DNA from: Candidatus Babeliales bacterium
Lineage (GTDB): Bacteria; Babelota; Babeliae; Babelales; JACPOV01
Length of the DNA: 18,892 nucleotides
Direction of reading: 5' to 3'
Assembly (NCBI GenBank): GCA_020050475.1
Contig: JAGVKP010000034.1
Span: 1-18,892 of the forward strand
Shown: one piece after another, positions 13,996 to 18,892 of the stretch
Numbering within the stretch: the first letter of the stretch is position 1
Layout of the letters: every line of letters begins with the position of its first letter
The notes under the pieces: model-generated
What the model was told of the DNA's origin: nothing
The model's database searches: none
The model's input: the letters and a program-made list of their open reading frames with translations, nothing else
Translations under genes and position numbers: made by a program

Positions 13996-15159
13996 ATGGC
14001 GAAAAAAAAATTATTGATGGTTGCCTTTATGGTATTTATCCCAGCTTTCGTCGCTGCGCGAGATACCTTGTGGACGGTAGTTGGTGCCGGACCTGCCGGT
14101 ATAGCAGTCGTTGGTCTTTTAATTGATCTTGGGATTGATGCCAAGTCAATAACTTGGATAGATCCAGAATTTAATGTCGGTCGTCTTGGAAACTATTACT
14201 ATAATGTCCCGGGTAACGCCCACACTAAAATGTATATAGACTTTTTGCAGGCCTGCCGCTCGTTTCAACAGTGTGCACCAACCGCAATTGATGAGCTTAA
14301 AAAACTTGATTTGATGACCGCCTATCCGTTGCATGTCATTATTGATCCTCTGCGGGATATTACGGAATGCTTTAAACGGCAGGTAGTTCCGGTGCAGGGA
14401 AAAATAAATGCACTGCATTTTGAAAATAATCGTTGGCATATCGGTATTGATGCTGGTGCACATAGTCTTACTATCAGCTCCTATTATGTTGCGCTCGCGA
14501 CCGGGTCTCATCCAATTGAATATGACTATCCCTGTCAGCAGGTGATTCCACTTGATCTTGCACTTGATAAAGATCTTCTTGCAAAACAGGTACGACCTGA
14601 AGATACGGTTGCGCTTGTCGGCAGCGCTCATTCGGCGATACTTATTCTCCGTTTTTTATCGGAGCTTCCGGTGGGCAGAATTATTAATTTCTATAAAAAA
14701 CCGATCGTATATACCGCAGATATGGGTACCTGGATACAAAATCAAGAGGCTGGCCTGAAAGGATCGACTGCACAGTGGGCAAAAAATGTGCTTGAAAAAA
14801 ATCCACCGGTTAATATTTTGCGCATTTTTAATACTGCTGAGGCGCTGGATGCTTGGTTGCCGATATGTAATAAAATAATTTATGCCGTTGGTTTTGAGCG
14901 GAACGATTTGCCGCCCATCAACGGATCACAAGAGCTTATCTATGATGATATTTCAGGCGTGATAGCGCCGCGTCTTTTTGGGATTGGTATAGCATTTCCT
15001 GAAAAGTTTACGTACCCGGATGGCAATATTGAACATCGTGTTGGGCTTAAATTTTTTATGGAATATGCGCAGCGTGTCGTGCCGCAATGGATAGTAAGTA
15101 GGCGCGCGGCAACACGACTTGCTTCGTTTGATTCACTGTTTGATATTAATCTTTTGTAG
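13996..15159 (+). CDS. FAD-dependent oxidoreductase with N-terminal signal sequence
   Basis: This 387-residue flavoprotein has a nucleotide-binding fold starting right after a Sec-like signal (MAKKKLLMVAFMVFIPAFVAA). VVGAGPAGIAVVGLL (28-42) is the GxGxxG dinucleotide-binding loop, ending in an acidic residue after the next strand (WIDPE). YVALATGS near 164-171 is the ATG motif seen in pyridine-nucleotide-disulfide-type oxidoreductases, and ALVGSAHSAILIL (206-218) is a second, NAD(P)-type loop. IIYAVGFERND near residues 295-305 resembles the C-terminal FAD contact. There is no CxxC redox disulfide near the second loop. The reaction is unknown. It has a good ribosome-binding site AAAGGAG (13982-13988), is divergent from csp, and is followed after 14 bases by the LOG gene. 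No twin-arginine motif is present. Confidence 0.78.
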   Translation: MAKKKLLMVAFMVFIPAFVAARDTLWTVVGAGPAGIAVVGLLIDLGIDAKSITWIDPEFNVGRLGNYYYNVPGNAHTKMYIDFLQACRSFQQCAPTAIDELKKLDLMTAYPLHVIIDPLRDITECFKRQVVPVQGKINALHFENNRWHIGIDAGAHSLTISSYYVALATGSHPIEYDYPCQQVIPLDLALDKDLLAKQVRPEDTVALVGSAHSAILILRFLSELPVGRIINFYKKPIVYTADMGTWIQNQEAGLKGSTAQWAKNVLEKNPPVNILRIFNTAEALDAWLPICNKIIYAVGFERNDLPPINGSQELIYDDISGVIAPRLFGIGIAFPEKFTYPDGNIEHRVGLKFFMEYAQRVVPQWIVSRRAATRLASFDSLFDINLL

Positions 15160-15173
15160 CAAATAGGTGATAC

Positions 15174-15881
15174 ATGAAACGAATGCGTCGCCTTTTGGCG
15201 GCATATTTAGTTCTTTTTCAAGGAGCGTTTCGCACGGTGTGGCAGCTGATGCGCGGCATTTACAAAGTATCGAAACTGCCGCATCCGATTGTCACTATTT
15301 TTGGCGGATCGCGCTTCAAGCAGGATGCACGCTATGCTTTACAAGCGCACAAGCTTGCGCATGCGCTGATACAATCGCATATTTCGGTTATTACCGGCGG
15401 TGGACCAGGGATTATGCAAGCTGCCAGCTGTGGCGCTCGCGAAGAGATGGCCAAGCAAAAAAACCGGGCGCGTACTTTAGGAATAACGGTCAAAGGGCTT
15501 GATAATCTTGAGCCGATTAATCCGTGCGTGATGGATGATTATTTAATTACTGATTTTTTCTTTGCGCGTAAATGGCTTTTGATGAACTACTCGGTGGCAT
15601 TTGCGGTCTTTCCCGGTGGGTTTGGGACACTTGAAGAGCTTGCGGAAGTTCTTACGCTGATGCAGACAAAAAAAATGGAAACCGCGCCGATCATTTTAAT
15701 CGGGGTTGATTATTGGGCACCGCTTTTAAAATGGCTCTCTGCCTCAGCGCTTGAAAATAAACTTATCACGCAGGATGAACTTGACCTCATGCGAATGACT
15801 GACGATATAGATGAAGCAATAACATTACTAAAGCACCGATGCCAAGAATGCGCATTTATGGACCAGGCAGCAAAAAGTTAA
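15174..15881 (+). CDS. LOG-family nucleoside 5'-monophosphate phosphoribohydrolase
   Basis: The product belongs to the LOG (Lonely Guy) / TIGR00730-type family, Rossmann-fold enzymes that split nucleoside monophosphates into base and ribose 5-phosphate; some release cytokinin bases, others act on ordinary nucleotides. Key motifs are VTIFGGSRF (40-48), ITGGGPGIMQAA (73-84), ARKWLLM (131-137, with the conserved Arg-Lys) and VFPGGFGTLEELAEVLTLMQ (145-164), which includes the PGGxGTxxE signature. Residues 1-36 form an extra basic and hydrophobic segment not needed for the fold, perhaps a membrane-associated helix. AGGTG (15165-15169) precedes the ATG. It lies 14 bases after the flavoprotein gene, so the two are probably co-transcribed, and is convergent with the HAD gene. 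Confidence 0.88.
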   Translation: MKRMRRLLAAYLVLFQGAFRTVWQLMRGIYKVSKLPHPIVTIFGGSRFKQDARYALQAHKLAHALIQSHISVITGGGPGIMQAASCGAREEMAKQKNRARTLGITVKGLDNLEPINPCVMDDYLITDFFFARKWLLMNYSVAFAVFPGGFGTLEELAEVLTLMQTKKMETAPIILIGVDYWAPLLKWLSASALENKLITQDELDLMRMTDDIDEAITLLKHRCQECAFMDQAAKS

Positions 15882-15896
15882 ATGACTGCCAACTGC

Positions 15897-16571
15897 TTAA
15901 TGGGGATGATGGAGAAGGTGGTCCAAATCAAGTTCATGATATTCATCAATCACGCGGTGTGCTTGCGCAAGTTCTGTTCGTCTACCGGAGGTGTTAATCC
16001 CGATGCAAAACATGCCGGCTTTACGTGCCGCTGAAAGGCCGTGCGCAGAGTCCTCGATGGCTATACAATTTTCTGGCGCGATTTGAAGTTTATCTGCCGC
16101 GTGAAGATAGATTGCCGGATCCGGCTTGCCTTTATTATCAACGCAGGAGATAGAGTAGATGTGCTGCCCAAAAAGCTTTGAAAGGCCAAGTGCTTTCTCC
16201 GTAACGGCTACGGTCAGATCATGCGCGTTGGTGGCTACCCCGGTCTTTAAGTTTTTCTGGATGACCTGCCCGTAAAATTCAAGGAACCCATTTACGAATC
16301 GTACCTCTTTTTGATAAATACTATTGGCGCGGTCCGTTTTTTCCTGGATAAGCACTGAGAGTGCGTCTGGGAGTTGAAAGTGATCTTTTAAAAACGAGCA
16401 GCTTTGATTGAGGGCCATGCCATTCATACGTTGCTGTAAAAGCTCTTCTGTTTGTATACATACCGCGATGCCGCGTATATGCAAAAGATCTTTTATCGCA
16501 CGTTTCCAAATGTGCTCGGTATCAATTATGGTACCATCAAGGTCAAAAATAACAGCCTGAAAGCGGTTCAT
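15897..16571 (-). CDS. HAD-superfamily phosphatase (beta-phosphoglucomutase/GPH-like)
   Basis: This 224-residue HAD hydrolase has a helical cap (C1) domain after motif I. Motif I is FDLDGTIIDTE with nucleophile Asp10 and acid/base Asp12, motif II is VATNA (Thr114), motif III is GKPDP (Lys149), and motif IV is AIEDSAHG (Glu173, Asp174). These fit the beta-phosphoglucomutase/phosphoglycolate phosphatase-like subgroup, which acts on small sugar phosphates; the substrate cannot be told from sequence. AAAGGA lies five bases ahead of the ATG at 16571. The gene is convergent with the LOG gene, 15 bases away, and divergent from the membrane protein gene at 16671. Confidence 0.9.
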   Translation of the reverse strand: MNRFQAVIFDLDGTIIDTEHIWKRAIKDLLHIRGIAVCIQTEELLQQRMNGMALNQSCSFLKDHFQLPDALSVLIQEKTDRANSIYQKEVRFVNGFLEFYGQVIQKNLKTGVATNAHDLTVAVTEKALGLSKLFGQHIYSISCVDNKGKPDPAIYLHAADKLQIAPENCIAIEDSAHGLSAARKAGMFCIGINTSGRRTELAQAHRVIDEYHELDLDHLLHHPH

Positions 16572-16587
16572 TGGAGTCCTTTCGTTG

Positions 16588-16616
16588 TTGTCGTCGTGAA
16601 GGCTCTTGGATATACT
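16588..16616 (+). promoter_or_regulatory. Putative sigma70-type promoter of the membrane protein-uppS-gpsA unit
   Basis: TTGTCG (16588-16593) and TATACT (16611-16616) are separated by exactly 17 bases, with four and five of six consensus matches. This gives a leader of about 45-50 bases before the well-marked start at 16671. It is the best-looking promoter in the window. Confidence 0.55.
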
Positions 16617-16659
16617 ACGAAGAAAATAGGCGCTCTTAAAATCATCTCGTTTCCTTTTG

Positions 16660-16665
16660 AAGGAG
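16660..16665 (+). promoter_or_regulatory. Ribosome-binding site deciding the start at 16671
   Basis: AAGGAG lies five bases ahead of the ATG at 16671 and rules out the in-frame ATG at 16452, which would overlap the HAD gene on the opposite strand. Confidence 0.8.
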
Positions 16666-16670
16666 AAATT

Positions 16671-17321
16671 ATGGCTCGTGCGTGGTCTGGCCTTTTGTTG
16701 TTTGCCAGTAGTTTAAGCTTACTGTATGGAGCGAGCTTATTTAAAGTAACGAGTGTATTAGGCTCATCAAATCTTATTTTTTCAGGGATTAATATTGTGG
16801 GGCCGTTGTGCGGTGCGTGGCTTGGTATGCCAGCCTTAACTGCTTTGTTTTTCGCACGTTTTTTGTTACGTGCAGTTGCGGTATCTACTTTTGTATTCAC
16901 CCCCTTAGTATACCACATTCCTACCTTTTGTGCAGCTGCATCTTTTAGGCCAGGGAATCGCCTCTTTAAGCTCCTGCTGATTGGGATCTGTTGTGCTCTT
17001 TTTTTAAGCCACCCGCATGGCGCGGCAGCCTGGTGGTTTTCACTTTATTGGCTGATTCCGGCAGCCATTATTTTGGCTGATCTGAAGCAGCTCTTTTGGG
17101 TAGCTTTAAGCAGTACATTCATAGCTCATGCCGTTGGCTCGGTCATATGGCTTTATTGGTTTGCCTTAAGCCCGGAAGTTTTCTGGGCATTGATGCCACT
17201 CGTGCCGTTGGAACGGGTTGTTTATGCCTGCGGTATGGTAATTGTACACACCGTGGTATCGACATGGTGGATGCAAGTACAAAAAATTTCGCAACTACGA
17301 TACCAATTAAAGCCAGCGTAA
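16671..17321 (+). CDS. Unrecognised polytopic membrane protein
   Basis: This 216-residue, very hydrophobic protein has about six membrane segments by eye. They begin with residues 4-24, then SGINIVGPLCGAWLGMPALTALFFARFLL, a segment through FVFTPLVYHIPTF, LLLIGICCALFL, WFSLYWLIPAAIILA and a last stretch containing VPLERVVYACGMVIVHTVVS. A basic C-terminus follows. The small size, six helices and Gly/Pro-rich second helix recall the substrate-binding (S) components of ECF transporters, but no diagnostic motif was recognised, so this is only a possibility. The ATG at 16671 is set by AAGGAG. uppS follows after about 18 bases. The position before uppS suggests, but does not show, a link to lipid carrier or envelope metabolism. 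Confidence 0.65.
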   Translation: MARAWSGLLLFASSLSLLYGASLFKVTSVLGSSNLIFSGINIVGPLCGAWLGMPALTALFFARFLLRAVAVSTFVFTPLVYHIPTFCAAASFRPGNRLFKLLLIGICCALFLSHPHGAAAWWFSLYWLIPAAIILADLKQLFWVALSSTFIAHAVGSVIWLYWFALSPEVFWALMPLVPLERVVYACGMVIVHTVVSTWWMQVQKISQLRYQLKPA

Positions 17322-17339
17322 AAAGGAAAGGTGGAGAAA

Positions 17340-18029
17340 ATGATGCGCCACTTAGCAATCATAATGGATGGCAATCGACGCTGGGCGCGTATGCAAGGAA
17401 TGCAGCCTTCGCTTGGGCATTCACATGGCCTTGATGCCGTGCAGCGCGCTATCGCTTTTTGTCTGAAAAAAGAGATAGCGTATCTTTCACTGTATACATT
17501 TTCGATTGAGAATTTTAAACGGTCAGAAGCTGAGCGTACCTATTTTTTTTCGCTGCTCATAAGCAAGGCTCAAGAGTTACTGGAAAAACTTCGTGGGCAA
17601 AGCGTCGCGGTGAAATTTATTGGGGATAGGAGTCTTTTTCCTGACAATTTGCGTGAAACGATTCAATCATTAGAAAGTGGCACTAGCGGCGGCAAGAAAT
17701 TGCAAGTTAATCTCCTTTTTTGTTACGGTGCACGCCAAGAGATTGTATCCAGCGTTAAATCATTAATACAAAAAATAAAAAATGGCCTGTTGGCTGAAGA
17801 GCAGATTAATGAACAGGTGCTTACTGATGCTTTGTGGACGGCCGGTATTCCTGAGCCTGATTTAATTATTAGGACCGGTGGTGCGCGGCGTATGAGTAAC
17901 TTTTTACTGTTTCAAGCGGCTTATAGTGAGCTTTACTTTCTTGATTGTATGTGGCCTGAAATAACTGAAGAGCATTTGCAAACGGCTTGCGCAAGTTTTG
18001 AACAGTGCCAAAGGAACTTTGGTATATGA
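17340..18029 (+). CDS. uppS: Undecaprenyl diphosphate synthase (cis-prenyltransferase)
   Basis: UppS condenses isopentenyl diphosphate onto farnesyl diphosphate to make the C55 lipid carrier used for peptidoglycan and other envelope polymers. The 229-residue product has IIMDGNRRWA (7-16, catalytic Asp10), the substrate loop GHSHGLDAVQRA, LYTFSIENFKRS (51-62), IIRTGGARRMSNFLLFQAAYSELYF (176-200) and DCMWPE (202-207). AAGGTGG (17328-17334) precedes the ATG pair at 17340/17343; a GTG at 17331 is open but overlaps this site, so 17340 is chosen. The stop overlaps the gpsA start by ATGA. The usual neighbour cdsA is not adjacent; the upstream gene is an unrelated-looking membrane protein. Confidence 0.95.
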   Translation: MMRHLAIIMDGNRRWARMQGMQPSLGHSHGLDAVQRAIAFCLKKEIAYLSLYTFSIENFKRSEAERTYFFSLLISKAQELLEKLRGQSVAVKFIGDRSLFPDNLRETIQSLESGTSGGKKLQVNLLFCYGARQEIVSSVKSLIQKIKNGLLAEEQINEQVLTDALWTAGIPEPDLIIRTGGARRMSNFLLFQAAYSELYFLDCMWPEITEEHLQTACASFEQCQRNFGI

Positions 18030-18892
18030 ACACGGTACTCATGATTGGCGAGGGCGCATGGGGTACCGCGGTTGCGACGGTTCTTGCTGAAAACGGTATA
18101 CCGGTCAAGCTTTGGTGCAACGATTCTCGCGTCGCGCAGGATATTCATAAGATACAGATAAATACACGGTATCTGCCGGAAATTACTTTAAGTCATTTAA
18201 TTGAGCCGTTTGTTGATCTTGAGCAGATTGATAAAGAAATTGAGTATGTATTCATCTCAACGCCAATAAAATATTTTCGCGCCGTAGCTGCCCGATGTAC
18301 CAAGTGGTATGCGCCGCACCAAAAATGGATTGTTTTGAGTAAGGGGATCGAAAATGATTCGCTTTTGCTTCCCGTCCAGATACTCAAGGAACTGTTTGGC
18401 GAAAGCGTCCAAGCAGCGGTTGTCATGGGGCCAAGTTTTGCTGGTGAGGTAGCGCGCAAGCAACTGACTGCGGTAAATCTTGGCATGCGCGACTATCTGA
18501 TTGCTCAAAAAATTCAGGCACTGCTTACCAACGATTTTTTTCACGTTTATTATTGCGATGATCTTATTGGCATGCAAATCGGCGGCGCATTGAAAAATGT
18601 TATTGCGCTGGGTATCGGTATACTTGATGGTGCCGGGTATGGTGATAATACGAAAGCGTTTTTTTTAACGCAGGCGCTGCATGAAATTATGCAGATGGCT
18701 CGTTTGTTTGGCGGCAAGCAAGAAACGATTTACGGTCTTTCAGGGTTAGGTGATATGGTTTTGACCTGTACCAGTGAACAGAGTCGTAATAGACGCGTCG
18801 GCAGGGCGATTGGGCAAGGGCATACCGTTGAGCAAATTTTGATCGAAACGGGGTATACACCAGAAGGTGTCAATACCGCATGTTCACTTTAT
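18026..18892 (+). CDS. gpsA: NAD(P)H-dependent glycerol-3-phosphate dehydrogenase, 3'-truncated
   Basis: GpsA reduces dihydroxyacetone phosphate to sn-glycerol-3-phosphate, the phospholipid backbone. The window holds the first 289 codons and the frame is still open at the edge; the full protein should be about 330 residues. Visible motifs are the dinucleotide-binding loop MIGEGAWGTA (6-15), LSKGIE (104-109), MGPSFAGEVA (134-143), GGALKNVIALGIGILDG with the catalytic Lys190, GYGDNTKA (204-211), and GLSGLGDMVLTCTSEQSRNRRVG (237-259), all close to E. coli GpsA. The ATG overlaps the uppS stop (ATGA), indicating translational coupling. With pgpA at the other end of the window it covers early and late steps of phosphatidylglycerol synthesis. 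Confidence 0.95.
   Translation, partial: MNTVLMIGEGAWGTAVATVLAENGIPVKLWCNDSRVAQDIHKIQINTRYLPEITLSHLIEPFVDLEQIDKEIEYVFISTPIKYFRAVAARCTKWYAPHQKWIVLSKGIENDSLLLPVQILKELFGESVQAAVVMGPSFAGEVARKQLTAVNLGMRDYLIAQKIQALLTNDFFHVYYCDDLIGMQIGGALKNVIALGIGILDGAGYGDNTKAFFLTQALHEIMQMARLFGGKQETIYGLSGLGDMVLTCTSEQSRNRRVGRAIGQGHTVEQILIETGYTPEGVNTACSLY

Noticed and set aside
13860..14144. Extension of the csp reading frame upstream to 14144
   Set aside because: It would overlap the divergent flavoprotein gene, has no ribosome-binding site, and the strong AAGGAG before 13859 marks the real start. The extra residues show none of the Cys pattern.
16452..16670. In-frame extension of the membrane protein start to 16452
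   Set aside because: It runs opposite to the HAD gene's coding sequence and would place the promoter candidate at 16588-16616 inside the gene; AAGGAG at 16660-16665 supports 16671.
17331..17339. GTG start for uppS at 17331
   Set aside because: The GTG is part of the AAGGTGG ribosome-binding site, so the ATG at 17340 (or 17343) is preferred.
1..18892. CRISPR array, insertion sequence, prophage, tRNA or rRNA
   Set aside because: No regularly spaced repeats, transposase or integrase motifs, tRNA cloverleaf or rRNA-like sequence was noticed on either strand.

Overview
The window reads as an ordinary, very compact stretch of chromosome from a Gram-negative-type bacterium. Signs of a double membrane are two predicted beta-barrel outer-membrane proteins, two periplasmic SurA/PpiC-type folding factors, LspA and UppS. 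The genes use the standard code, the DNA is moderately AT-rich by eye, and homopolymeric A/T runs are frequent. Housekeeping envelope genes are mixed with unrecognised signal-peptide proteins, genes overlap or abut, and mreB stands without mreC/mreD. This would suit a reduced, host-associated lineage such as Dependentiae (TM6/Babeliae). That placement is an inference from style only and was not tested by any search.

Layout. 1-1466 (+): a tight lspA (5'-truncated)-pgpA-comF run with an ATGA overlap and a 1-base gap. 1541-3620 (+): two PpiC/SurA-family folding factors, one a probable lipoprotein and one with a cleavable signal, separated by a clear hairpin at 2631-2657. 3621-6343 (-): glmU-sbcD, overlapping by ATGA, behind a putative promoter carrying a perfect 12-base palindrome. 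6642-9796 (+): a beta-barrel outer-membrane protein, mreB and rsmA; the rsmA start codon lies inside a long inverted repeat. 9810-11033 (-): a secreted alpha/beta hydrolase. 11256-11900 (+): an unrecognised exported or membrane protein.

11897-13859 (-): a three-gene run of an 18-cysteine four-helix-bundle copper-storage (Csp) protein, a beta-barrel outer-membrane protein and a TVP38/TMEM64 (VTT) membrane protein. 13996-15881 (+), divergent from it: an FAD oxidoreductase with a signal peptide, then a LOG-family nucleotide phosphoribohydrolase. 15897-16571 (-): a HAD phosphatase. 16671-18892 (+): an unrecognised polytopic membrane protein, uppS and gpsA (3'-truncated), behind a good sigma70-like promoter.

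Functionally the window leans to the cell envelope. gpsA and pgpA act in phospholipid synthesis, uppS and glmU supply peptidoglycan/lipid-carrier precursors, mreB organises the wall, lspA matures lipoproteins, and the SurA-like proteins fold exported proteins. The least ordinary part is the csp/outer-membrane-protein/VTT run with its divergent exported flavoprotein, which could be a metal- or redox-handling locus. No mobile element, CRISPR array, tRNA or rRNA was seen.
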